NCBI GenBank assembly: GCA_032718565.1
Contig: JAVGVS010000181.1
Location: forward strand, 372,001-436,000
From: Distichodus sexfasciatus
Taxonomy: Eukaryota > Chordata > Actinopteri > Characiformes > Distichodontidae
Direction: 5' to 3'
Length of the DNA: 64,000 nt
The notes below the pieces were generated by a model. The model was not told the DNA's origin. It made no database searches and worked only from the letters and a program-made list of their open reading frames with translations. A program made the position numbers and the translations under genes. Shown one piece after another: positions 11,563 through 23,298 of this stretch (position 1 is the first letter of the stretch; the number at the start of each line of letters is the position of its first letter).

Positions 11563-12271
11563 CCAAAACTTCACTATAATACTTGTCCAGTTTCGGCATG
11601 TTGAGCCTCTGGAACGCCACAGAGTAAAAGACGAATAAAAGCGCATTGTAAACTCGTTCCGTGAAGCTCATTCGGTCCGTGAGTTCTACTGGAGACACAG
11701 GCACGTAGGAGGGCGGTGCAGGCATCTGTCCACACAGTCTCTCCATGCTGTAACCCAGAGACAGCCTGATGGAAATAACGAAGGGCACTTGGAGAATTTG
11801 CGCCAGAAGGTCGATGCACGGTATCATGATGTCACACAAAATCGCCTCAAATTTGGACGCTTTCAGCATCTCTATGAACGTACGGTTCTCAGATATGCAT
11901 CTGCATGCTACGAGCAGAAAGTCTTGGACCCTCGAGGCCAAGTCGGCGATTTTCAGGGCCATCCCCAGCCTGGAGGTGGTGAGGGACTGGTTCATCCAGA
12001 GGTCGATCATTTCTTCTGAAAAGGCATGCACGCTTTTGGAGCTCAGTGGAACATCTACCACGACGAACTTGAAGCGTTCGGGCGCGTTGAAGTCGATGGA
12101 GGGCGACGCGGACATGGTCAGAACCGTCACGTTATGGTTTCGGTCCAGAAGCTCGTCCACTATAACGCGCATGTTGTGCCAGTGGCTGTATTCTCCCGGT
12201 ACCACCAGGATGTTTCCATTTTGCGCCACTGGGAAAAGACCACAAAGCAGAATGAACAAAAAAGCAGACAT
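11563..12271 (-). CDS. UGT alternative first exon D
   Basis: This is the most distal first exon. It encodes 236 residues plus one base: a short signal peptide (FLFILLCGLFPVAQ), NGNILVVPGEYSHWHNM with the candidate catalytic His, AILCDIMIPC with the candidate Asp, and MERLCGQMPAPPSYVPV. Donor GG|GTAAGA, phase 1, is compatible with exon 2 at 5,819, giving 526 residues. It is related to first exon A (SHWHNM, ...LLDRNHNVTVL) and is clearly distinct from B and C. Its coding sequence is richer in G+C and CpG than the other three. It may instead mark the start of a separate transcript that skips the three nearer first exons; this is how such loci work in general. Confidence 0.88.
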
Positions 12272-13996
12272 TTTCTCTTTACTTTCACTAATGTGGACTA
12301 TGTTTGCGCTCTTCTAAAGTTCAGCGCCGCTCCTGCCCACGCCACCTTTTGGAGGAAGTTGTTAACATGTCCATGAAGACAACTTTTCACGTCACATTTT
12401 GTAAAACTTTCGATGACTTTAATTATCTTGATACCTTACAAAACAATTCAGGTCAACGTGGTAATATACAAACCAGATACGATAACAGTCGTGTTGTGCG
12501 ATTGCTTCGTTCGGAATCATTGAGAATTTTCCGCAAATAAACCTCAACAAATTACACCATCAGAGATTTTGTCTGTATTATTTATCTTATAAAATAATCG
12601 TTTTTGTTGTTAATGATCATTCTTTTACAATCGAGGGCGCAAATCATTCCGTTTTAACCGATGCTAGAGCTCCCTTTGGGCAGTTTTCTGTTGCATTTGA
12701 ATCTTATATATAAACGACAACTCAAAATTGCTTATTAAAATCATATCAGATTTGCCTTGGTAGTTTCCCATCAAATGCATACATACTGTAATTGCGCAGC
12801 CTTCCTGCAAGAAAATATAATAAGAAATATAATAAGAATATATAATAAGAAATATAATAAGAAATATAAATCATGTTCCTCAATCTGGGTAAGAGAGTCA
12901 GACAAATGTTATAAATATAAACCTTAATTGACATCAAACCCATGAGTCATCTTAACCTGTATTTTAATCATGCTAGAGGCCGTCTTATCGTTGATCTTTT
13001 GCACTGATTTGGCTTTCTATTCTTTGTTAATTTTATCAGGGCAGTTATGTAAGAACAGTCAAACATGCATGAGTCAACAAGTTTTCCTGTTAAAGGTGTG
13101 GTGATCTTTGGCCCTGCTGGACCAGTTTGAAATCACCATTACCTTAAAAGGTTTCAAAGAAGGAGTTGGAGCTTAAAGCCATGCAAATCAATATTCATTC
13201 ACCATGGTAGGACCAAAAGGGTTTTAGAAAATGGCACAAATTATATAGAGAATGTGACTCATTTTATAAAGCACATTCGAAACAGAGAAACATATATTTT
13301 AGTTATACACAGATTGTTTTAATAGATAAAAATCAACATCAGTAGTGAAGTCAGTTTTGCAGTCCCTTTATACATACTGCATTCAGTCTTAAATGCCCTG
13401 AAAGAACGCACACCATTTTTAATTCTAGTGGGTCTCGTTTTAACAGCAGGGCTGCAGATGAATTTTGTAAATATATACAGCACGTAAGTCATTGTTAGTC
13501 ATATTTAGTGTGCTGAAACGCTATGTCCCTTCACTGTACAATTTCCAAACTGTAACATAACCAGGAGCCTGTACAATAAAGCTTAGATTATTCAGTTAGC
13601 CTGTAAATTTAATGTAGCACTTAAATGAAACAAAACACTAGGCTGAAGTACAGTAAGTCAACTTTTAAATTCCATTTGTTTTGTTTAATGAACAAACAGA
13701 AAATTTTGTTCTATGGTATAAGGATAGAAACAACTGAAGAATCAGTTCCTCTATCCAATTCTATGACGCAAACTTCCCAAAAGAAAATTTGGCTTCAAGT
13801 GGGTTGCAAATGGTGTTAGAACAAAATGGGTCATATGACAAACTTCTTCAATATCCGTGTTGAGTCCATTTTTCCACTGTAAACTTTCAAACATCAACAT
13901 AGAAACACAAAAATTGTCCTTGTGTGTTTGTGAACTTAGCAGCCTTTACAAACAATAGCCAACAGAGAAATGACTCTTAGAACCCTGACATGGGCC
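12272..13996. other. Intergenic, UGT first exon D to fktn 3' end
   Basis: No gene is visible. The fktn 3' untranslated region must begin at 13,996 going down. The stretch is AT-rich with a short tandem repeat at 12,812-12,868. The part next to 12,271 should hold the promoter of UGT first exon D, but I could not pick out a convincing TATA box or initiator. Confidence 0.5.
12812..12868. repeat. Short AT-rich tandem repeat (aatataataag unit)
   Basis: Four to five imperfect copies of an 11-12 base unit (AAATATAATAAG) stand in a row. It is simple sequence with no other meaning seen. Confidence 0.8.
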
Positions 13997-16900
13997 TCAG
14001 AAGACTTGGATAACATCGTCCCATTCTTTAATGGGCCACACTCCATTCTCCTGCACGTTGGGTGGAGAGCTCTTCCAGTCCCAGGTCTTAACCGGAACGT
14101 TCCAGTCTGGCCCGTAGTTGGCCGTCACATAGTCTAAAGTCTCACACGGCACGCGGACCTTTAGCTCCATCATCTCCGTCCAGCACAGGCTGAAGCGAGG
14201 GAATACATACCTGTGGGAAAAATGACAGTAAAATATTACATGTTTACAGTGCTACATACCCAAAGCACTTTCCAGAGTCATTAAGCCTCATCATCAACCA
14301 TCCTTAAATTCATTCTTAAAACTCACTTACACAGTTTACACCAAGATTCTGATATTCACCAATGTCTTCTTACTTGCAACCAATTTGTAAAACTCCCTCT
14401 TCTTGCAAAGGCTTGGTGGAGTCTTAAGGGACATTTGCTTCTCTTTGCATCATGACAGTTGTAAGATGAACTGATGTTCTTTAAATGAGTTTCAGTTGTT
14501 GTTTAAGATACTTACTTGAACTTTTTGCCACTCTTTGCCTGGGTTCCCCCATTCCATACAATGTCGCCATCCTCATAGAAAAAGAAGATATCTAGTTTTA
14601 CATCCAGGCCTTGGAAGGAGAGCTCCAGACTGTCCTCGATCTATAAATGAGAAGGTCTATTAGTCAGGGCCTTAACTTGAATTGAGGAATAAGAGTAATA
14701 TCTGAAATCAGGATGCTGTACCTTTCCAAACTTGTGTTTAAGAGGGAGGCCAGCCTTCTGAAAGGCCTGAGTGATGTCATGTCTGTAATCTTTGATCCAG
14801 ATTCCCAGGTCCACGTCTTTGCTGTAGGGAATGATGTTACACTGCCGAAACCAGCCTGTAAGTAAAGAAGTTTTGAGTAATTAATTCCAACATGACATCT
14901 TGGGTCCCATTAGGGGCTTCTGGTGTGGGGACCAGGCCTCAAGTTCCTAAGTCATGATTATACCACATATTTACATTATGATTTTATTATAAAAACCTCC
15001 TGTTTCCCTGTTGAATTCAGCTGATATCTAATTAGGCCAAAAAGCTGGAAAAGCTTTTACTGGTCATACATAATCACAATGTTATCAACCAACATTACAC
15101 AGTTGATTAATAAATGCTGAACTAATAATTTTTTATTTAATGCTATTCACCAAGACAAGTGCCACTGCTCAGCCAGAATGGGACCTCAAGATTAGAAAGA
15201 ACTCGAGCTGCCAGATGAAGAAGACTCTTGGCCTTCATCCTGAAGTCCATGGCCTCTGGAGATGTATCGTCTGGGTATAGCTGGGCAGAAGAATATTCAG
15301 TTATAGAAAATAATATGCACTCCTTCTTGTTCTTGATGTTTATAAATGGAAAAAAAATGACGAGTCACAGACCTGGTAGAAAGCAACAGCTTCCCGATAT
15401 CTGCACTCCAAAAAGCGGCTGTTGGAATGTTCGTTCAGGAAGCGAGAGAAGTTTTTGGGAATTCGCACATCGAGTCCATCTAGAGTGGTCAAAATGAGCT
15501 CCGGCCTGGAACAGGGAATAAAAGAAATCGCACACTTGGTAAACTATCATAATAACTCTCTGTGTACAAAACTCTTTGGACAGCCTAAAGTAGGGCTGGG
15601 TAAATTTATTGAACATTAATCAAAACTTATCATCATTTTACACTTCAGCTATTTAGATTATTTTTTAAATTCTGTTAATACATTCCCAGAGTGTCTTCAT
15701 GTATTTTTCCCTTAAAAAGGGAACAGGGGCAGTTTGTAGCGTAACGGTTCGAGAGTTCACGCCGAAGTTCACTGGAACTTCGCCAGTTCGAATCCTGGAC
15801 TAGTAAAGATACACATAATTGTTCAATTAATTGGTATATTGCTTTGAGGTGGTATCGCCCAGCCCTACTCTGAGGATACAGATTTGGCGCTCTACATTAC
15901 TTGCTGTAAGCCCCGGCGTGACGGCCGAAGTCGAGCTTCCTGAAGGGGGCGAAGCTGCGGTCCATGCTGGCTCGGAGGCGCAGGGGTCCGTGCCACAGGT
16001 AGTTGCCGCTGCGCTCATACAGCACGACTACGTGCAACAGGCGTGTGTTGAAGCGGAATAGTAGGTGCAGGGGGATCTCACTGCCCGTCAGGTCCTCCAT
16101 GCTGACCAGGCGAGGATCCTTTCCTCGAACCTCCAGCAGCTCCAGACCTCGCTCCTCCACAGCCTCTTGCAGGGTGGCCTGGGGAAAAATAGACACATTT
16201 AAACCTTTTTACCTGAAACCAGGTAAAAAATCTGATTGTGATTCAATCAGCTTACATCATATTTCCAGAGGTTCCCGAGGAGGGCAAAAGTGACAAATTC
16301 CCTGTGCGTGCAGAGGAAGGTGCAGTGGGGTTGCTTCAGCTGACTGTCCTTAAGCAGAATGGCATCCTGGGAGAGCAGCCTGAGGGACGCTGGGTCCACC
16401 AGAAACACAGGCAGATTGAACTTGTGGGCCAAAGCCAGAAACTTCTTCACCAGATGCTACAGACATTTCAACAGTGGGATAAAGGAGAATAGTGTTAAGA
16501 AGATTAGATAATAGATGCACAAATTTATTGAACTTATTTGAGTTCATTATTCGATCCTCACTGAAATCCCATTTTTTACAGAAAGTTAAATTCTTCCATG
16601 TCACTTTTAATTATTGCAAGTTAACAATGTATGTCGCTGTTTTAAGCGACTCACCCACTGTGCTTCTTTCCCTGCAAGGGAGCCTTTCCCACTGAAGCCA
16701 TGCTGTCCATTCTACAAAAATACAGAACATGCAGATGACTTAACAACATATATTTTTAAACTGACATACTGTAACAACATATGACCAGACAATTTAGCAA
16801 AGTATGTGCCAAGAATTCGAGATTTATTAATCTGCCTGTTGACACACCTTGGATGCGTACTGCCTGTAGTAGTAGAGCTGGAAGAGAAGGAATATTGAGC

Positions 16901-17044
16901 TGGTTGTGATCAGCAGGACCAGCACCACCGTCTTGTTGATTCTAGGCATCTGGGCCTCTGGTTGCATGAAGTCATCAGAGGCCGAGCCCTGAGGCAGACT
17001 CCATTACCATGTCTGGGGACGAGCCCTGGGGGTGGCATGGAGCT
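13997..17044 (-). CDS. fktn: Fukutin (Golgi ribitol-phosphate transferase), complete
   Basis: Fukutin adds ribitol-5-phosphate to the core M3 glycan of alpha-dystroglycan; it is a Golgi type II membrane protein. Coding exons: 16,848-16,949 (start MPRINKTVVL; an in-frame Met also lies at 16,967; the exon runs up to an acceptor at 17,044), 16,655-16,711, 16,256-16,456, 15,901-16,178, 15,373-15,505, 15,151-15,280, 14,722-14,855, 14,516-14,640 and 13,997-14,210. All borders are GT/AG and the phases join, giving 457 residues (human 461). The N-terminal anchor is VLVLLITTSSIFLLFQLYYY. Then come VFLVDP, LHVVVLYERSGNYLWHG, PFWLSSGTCLGWFRQC, the acidic motif YSKDVDLGIWI at about residue 314 (LicD-type nucleotidyl/phosphotransferase motif), DIFFFYEDGD and the C terminus KTWDWKSSPPNVQ...EWDDVIQVF. 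Nothing is broken. Upstream on the same strand is fsd1l, the same neighbour as in mammals. Confidence 0.97.
15591..15867. mobile_element. Small hAT-like element in a fktn intron, with a SINE head inside
   Basis: The element begins TAGGGCTGGGTAAAT and ends ATCGCCCAGCCCTA, as inverted complements. Its interior includes 'ttgaacattaatcaaaac', shared with the elements at 42,813 and 47,580. At 15,727-15,812 sits a tRNA-like SINE head (gtagcgtaacggtt, then cagttcgaatcctgg) without the usual SINE body. An 8 bp target duplication is not clear. It lies in the intron between the fktn exons 15,373-15,505 and 15,901-16,178. Confidence 0.65.
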
Positions 17045-20000
17045 CTGAAAATGTACCGCAAATATATAAAGAATAAAGAAAATGCTGATTAAATAATTTG
17101 CTTGTGTTCCACCATAATTTTACGTAACTCAGTCAGAAGTGATCAACGCTGATTTTAAGGGACTAATCTGACTTGAAACACATTTAGCCTTATTTTTAGA
17201 CTCCTATAAATAGTATAGTTACATGTCCGATAGCTTGTCATGTTTAATGACATGTTGCTGTTATAAATCTTTTGACAAAAAAAAAAACGGATCGCTTCAC
17301 ATGACTGAAATATTCACTTTATAAAAGAAGATTCATAAATAGCGGTGGACAGACTGCAGAAAGCATAATGCCCTCCCTATTCCTTATAGTTTCCATCATG
17401 GACTTTGTGCAATCTCTTTGTCACGGATATTGTGCAATATCTTATTTCCTATGTGCAATATTGCTGTTCTATTTTAATTCTAGCCATATATATGTGTATA
17501 TGCATTTAATTAATTCTGCTGATGTTTACAGTAGGAATGAGTGTGTGAAAAGTATGAGTGAATGTTTTTCTGAATTTTTTGTTTTAAGAGCCTGCTAATG
17601 GGATTGCACCAAACAGAGTTTTATTTTATGATAAACAATGACAATAAAAAGGACAATTACAATAAACTCAGAGCTACATAACTATCTTTAGACGTAATCA
17701 AAATAGGCCATTTAGTTATGGGTGACGAAGAACTCAGCATGGTTTTTAATCATTTTCACTGGGTATTTATTAGGGCTGTTCAGTACATTGGTAAAGCCTC
17801 AAAACTGTCATGCAACGATATGCAAGACAAATTAAAATAACACGCCATGAAAAGCAACTGTTTAGCTGTTTTTACAAAAGAAAAACCTGGTTCTCATTTT
17901 CCATGACCTGTCTACAAGAGAAGTCTGTCTGACAACATAATTTACTCTGATTTGATGGTTCATTGACAATGTTTAAGAAAGGATGGTACACACCCCAAAA
18001 ATTGTTTCATTTCATTCACGTGATTTAAAAAAAAAGAAGAAAAATCCTTAATTTTTTTTTAGATATCGCAGACAAATATCGCGATGTGAATATTGTTTCC
18101 AAAATCATCTGGCCTTAGTGTTTAGCTTGCTGCTACATGCATGGCTGTTTGTTTACATCCACTGTTAGCATCCCACAGGGCGTGCGCCAACATAAAGGGC
18201 TGGCTTCTAGAACATGGATTAAGCCTAGTCTTGGACTAAATAGCAAATTCTCCTTAATGGATCTCATTGAGATGGTGAACAGATAATATCGATGTTCTGT
18301 TTCAGTTCGTAAAGGAAGCAAGAACGCAAGAAAATGAGCAGTTATTTAGCAAACTGGTTCATTAAACTATAAAGTATTAGCGAAAATAATACGTTCCTAC
18401 GTCCACCTTAAATTCTGATTCATTTTAAGCATCAACGCCGCAGTAGGAGACAGAAATCAGCCAAACAGCACACGATACAGCTTCTTTTAAAATACTGATT
18501 ATTTACTGCAATTTAAATGTGTGACTTTTGTAAATGTGTTGGTAATTTACGCACCTTTACAGACAAAATAAGATTACTGTATTATTCCAGGCTTGACAAA
18601 CGTCATGTTTATTCCAACAGATTGCGGGTTTTCTGCGGATCCCTTAGCACACATGTACGGCAAGCGACACAGGACATGAAGAGGTAAAAACGCGTTTTGG
18701 AAAATGTGGAACGTTCTCGTTAATTTATTTATTTTAAATAAATATTGTATTAATATCTAGAAAATAATTTGTATTTTGAAGATTTAGACACCCTGGTCAA
18801 TCGTCTCATTTTATAATTTTGCAACTGAAACAAACTCAAAATAGAAATAAGTAGCTTTGGTCTTTTACGTTTATTTTTTTGACTGAATACAAAATCTCAC
18901 GAATTCTGACGCGAAACAACCAAAACGTATCTGGTATTAAATTACAATTAATTACTTACATGAACTCTGCTGTCGGAATATAGAAAACAACTTCTTATGA
19001 CTTATTGCTGTTTTAATGAGACGACATCAGATGGCAGTATCGGGACATTTTCAATGTCTGATCTTACGGTGACAAACATAAATAATTTGATACAGAATTG
19101 AATTTCAATAGTCTAAAATTATTTTCCACTGATTATCTGTTGACGTTAACCAACTGTTATAACTTAATTATATAAAATTATTGGATTTGATAAGTGGATG
19201 TAAATAAATTACAAAGAAATCCCACAGACACAATCAATCAAAACCCAGTTTACTTTCCATTTTTGCACAAACTGTATGACACTTAAAAAAATTTATTCAA
19301 TGGACAGACCTGACAGGTTTTGATATGCATGAACAGAAAAATATGGATCAAATCAGAATAGAAATATCAAACTATTGGTTAAAATAAGTTGCTCTCAAAG
19401 CAGCAATAATGAAAGCTATAATTATATAATATCCGGGTCCAAAAGATGACGTTCATGAACCTTCTGTTTTTGGTGGACATGAGTAAGTAGATGTTCATAG
19501 GAACAGTTAAGGAAAGAGAGACAAAAAAGCAGCATTTAATCCTTTACGCTGTGCAAAAGGTTTTGACCGTCAAATTCAACCACTTTTACATAATATAGTC
19601 AAAACTACACTGTTTAAATTTCAAACAGTTAAAGGATGTTGAGGAGGAGTCCTGGAGGAGAAAAAAATTTGATCAAACAGGAGGTAATCATCACACACAC
19701 TCATATGCAATACACACACACACACACATACACATACATACACACTAAACACACACCAAACCAAAAAAAAAAACACAGATAAAATAATGCAACAAATAAT
19801 ATAGTAAAGGACAGAGTAAATCTCCTGTCAGACCATTACAAAAATGAAATGAATTCAACCTATTATTAGTAGAGAGAAAGTGCACTCAACTATTCCCTGA
19901 TAAAGCCACTACCATTTTTCGGTGCAAACATCTTCATATGACATGAGACAGAAAGAGACAAAAGAGAAAAAAAGAGGCATCCCTCCCCATAAATAAGAGA

Positions 20001-20384
20001 AGAATTGTGGGTAGGAAAAGGCGAAGTTCAGCATGTCAGTCACAGACTCGTTTTCCCATCATGCCTCACAGTATTCCAATGCGGGATGAAGTTCCTCAGG
20101 AAGTGTTACTTGTGCAGGAAATATGGAGTAAGTTCATTTGTGTTTTCTTAATGCGGGTTGTTCTTACTGAAACCATGCTTTGACCAAGGCTGCTAATCCG
20201 GCTAACAAAAACGTTTAAACCAAGCAAGAGGCCTAATTAGCTTTCGTTCCTCGCTGGCTACATTAGCGTGATTTAAACTCGAACGCCCCGTTAAGCTTTG
20301 GATTTGGTTGTACATGGGGAAAGTGGTCGTTAATGAGGACAAGTGGATGACGTTGCAGCTCGGCAGTCCATTGTTGAGCCTGAG
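17045..20384. other. Intergenic, fktn 5' side to fsd1l 3' end
   Basis: This stretch must hold the untranslated first exon(s) and promoter of fktn and the 3' untranslated region of fsd1l. I see no coding exon. A CA-rich simple repeat lies at about 19,693-19,770. The 17,600-18,700 part contains no recognised gene. I could not place the fktn start site. Confidence 0.5.
19292..19297 (-). terminator. Candidate polyadenylation signal of fsd1l
   Basis: The minus strand reads AATAAA here, about 1.1 kb below the fsd1l stop codon at 20,385. This is a plausible end for the 3' untranslated region. Other weaker hexamers occur nearby, so the choice is tentative. Confidence 0.35.
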
Positions 20385-23298
20385 CTACTGTGCCGTGCTG
20401 TTAAGACTGTTGTTGGATCCTGCCAGGCCGTTTTCAGTCTTCTGGAAGCTTCTGACTGCACTTGGAACCTGTAAACCTGTCGACAGGCTCAGGCCTCCGC
20501 ACCACACCTGCAATGTGAACAGAAAAACAAAACATGCTTACATACTGTCATACATATGTTTATAAGTCACCTGCAGATCTGATACGAACAGATGACATGA
20601 CAGATTAGACAGACAGAGAGATAGATTAACACAGACGTTCCATTTCCCAAGCACGAAATATAGAATAAACTAGAGAGAATTAGCATTAGAAATCAATTAA
20701 AAATAATGGTTTTGTGTTTAATCAAGTAAAAGTGAACTTAATTTTCATCTCAGCTATAAACAATTATACAGACAGACTCCCTCTGTGCTGCCCTCTGGTG
20801 GACAAACTACGCAATAACATGGATACTTTTCTCTTCTTTTAAATAGTGAATTACGGACCATCTTCAATTCACACGGGACAGTAAAATGAACAAACCAGTG
20901 TATTGGCAGGTCTCTAATCTAAGTTTCTGAGTTAACCATGTTACACCGCACCTTTATGTAACATAAACCGCGCTCCCACAAATAAACAGAATCATGTGCT
21001 CTACTAAATCTCTTTGGTACTCAATGGATCTGCTTTTAGGACATGAATGGCATAACCTTGCATTGGAACAGGAGACATACTGGCTCACTGACAAGTGGGT
21101 CAGATTTAATTTTACTCTGCCACAAAGAATTTGGCTTCTACGCAGTGCTGTACTGTAAAACATCTACAAACTCCATTTTCACGGCATATACCATTAAAAC
21201 AACATGAGTAGCTTATATGTTCAATAATGTTTGATTAATTCGATGCTAACACATTTAGGAAACTAGATAATCACTAAACCTAAAATCACCAAACTATGTA
21301 GGGCTCAGAATGAGACTCCCTGCTGTATTCAGTGCTTGTGATGTTCTAACAATATAGAAAGTTTTAATTTTAAGGGCAAACAGAACACATTTTCACTCTG
21401 GCCACATAAAAAGGGTGCGTCATGACAATGAAATGATACCACTCACCATAAAGGCTGGAACGACAGGTTGTGTGAACTTTGTCTTAAACATATGAAGCAA
21501 CTGTTTGCTCTCTGCGTTGTAAAATGAAAGTTGACCTGAAAATAAAAAGCACAGGAAGAAGACGAGATAATAAAGGGGGAGTGGATCAGTCACGAAATTA
21601 AGATTCTGCAGCCGTTTGTTTCCAAAAGACAGAGGTTTACAAAGCAGGAGAAAAGAGGCTTTATCTTGTCTATTCTGCAGACTGGTTCTACAAAGTCAAT
21701 GGATCTGCCCGACATTCGATCTACAGGTGTCCAGTAACCTTCTTAGGGGCAGTGAACAGGGAGAAAGGCCTCCGGGACAAGCTATAGGATTTCCTGTAAA
21801 TATATCCCAGCTAAAGCGCTATAGGATATTGGGAGAGAACTGTAGGCATGTCATGGCCAAGATTCACACTGACAGTTATGTTTACTTCCTTATTTACCAG
21901 CATTTTACCAAGTTTTTTCTTAACAAACATTTACCAAGTTTTTTCTTAAATTTGTTCTCAAGTTAAGACATTGAAATAGTACAACATATAACTGTTGCAC
22001 AAGCATGCAATGAAATTTGCCTAAGAGTGCTCTTCAGCAGTTGCAGGCTATGTTACCAACAAACAAATCTTTAATAAGAAAATATCGGCTGAAGACTGTG
22101 TGATATTTAAGAACAAATGTAGATCCGTTAGTGAATGATGCCCATTGTTTTGGACATTTTACAGAAATGCAGCCTTGTGAGAACACTTTCCCCCCCTATT
22201 TTAACCGCAAGGGGGCATCACCATTAAGCTTGTACTTCCTTATTTTGGCCACAAGAGGGAGTCTCCATTACGGTGGTCATTCCCTATTTTGGCCACAAGG
22301 TGGTGTTCCATTAAAGAGAACTATCTTCTTACTTTTCTTGCCGTTTGTCCGTTCCTGACACGATCTTAACATTGATTCAGCAGTTCATAACTGAACAACT
22401 AGGCCACTGTAATTCACAGAAACATCTATGAGGAGTCTTTTTAACTTTTCATATTTACATTTACAGTATTTAGCAGTATTTATCCAGAGTGACTTACAAC
22501 AGTGCTTTGTAGTCCACAACTGTTCTTAGATCTGCAAGCTACGTCAACAACTGTAGTTAAACCAAATTACCACAGACTAAGTTTTGTACTTTAACGAAAA
22601 ATGGGTTAGAGAAAAAAACGTTCAGACAGACACACGTTAGTAGGTAGATTATTATTTTTTTTTTTTGGGCGTGGGTAGGACAACATAAAAGGTAAATTAA
22701 TTCCCTAGATACTCTTTGAAGAGGCGTGTCTTCAGACGATGTTTGAAGACAGCGAGGGACTCGGCCGTTCTAACGGCAAGCGGAAGTTGGTTCCACCCCT
22801 GAGGAGCCAGCACTGCAAAGAGTTTCGATGCATGTTTTCCTCTTCTCTTAAGTAGAGGTGGTTCCAAACGAGCAGCAGTTGATGCTCTCAGAGGACGAGA
22901 AGTGACACGTTGTTTAATAAGTGCTGTTAACATATGTTAACACCAACTGGAGAAGAACCTTTGATTCAGTTAATCAGCCACTTTTTGTTTATCGTTCTAA
23001 AAGGACGCTAAAGTAATGTCAACAAGAGGATGTCATTCTGTTGTACCTGCATCCAGATCGCAGTAGACCCCTATCCTCTCCGGTACGGACACCTCCAGGC
23101 TCTTTGCCTTGTTGTTATGTTTGGCGGCAAAAGAGTTCTGGAGCCAGTTGTTGACGTGGATGCACCAAGTGGTGTTGGTTTTACCCAGCTGGTCGAATTT
23201 GCCCAAATTCTTGTATGCCACACCGACGCTGTACGACTTGCAGTCCTTCAGGGCCTTCACCTCCCAGTAGTGCTGTCCGGAGTCGACGCTGGTGTCCC
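20385..23298 (-). CDS. fsd1l: fsd1l SPRY/B30.2 exons and C terminus
   Basis: Three exons (23,047-23,298, 21,447-21,535, 20,385-20,507) encode the SPRY domain: SGQHYWEVKA, YSVGVAYKNLGKFDQLGK, TWCIHVNNWLQNSFAAKHN, VPERIGVYCDLDAG, then QLSFYNAESKQLLHMFKTKF, FM, VWCGGLSLSTGLQVPSAVR. A short Ser/Asn-rich tail (GSNNSLNSTAQ) ends the protein. Phases join and all borders are GT/AG. The SPRY domain is a protein-binding fold; no partner can be told from the sequence. Two exons upstream, 23,692-23,789 carries the Ser/Thr/Pro/Arg-rich linker (GTPSPKRGS) and DRFTGESYTVLG. Confidence 0.95.

Noticed and set aside
11769..12317. 182-codon open frame on the plus strand
   Set aside because: It is the antisense shadow of UGT first exon D, which has a signal peptide, family motifs and a splice donor in the right phase.
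15727..15812. Possible tRNA gene
   Set aside because: It has box-like motifs but no paired acceptor stem, and the same head is repeated in several SINEs.
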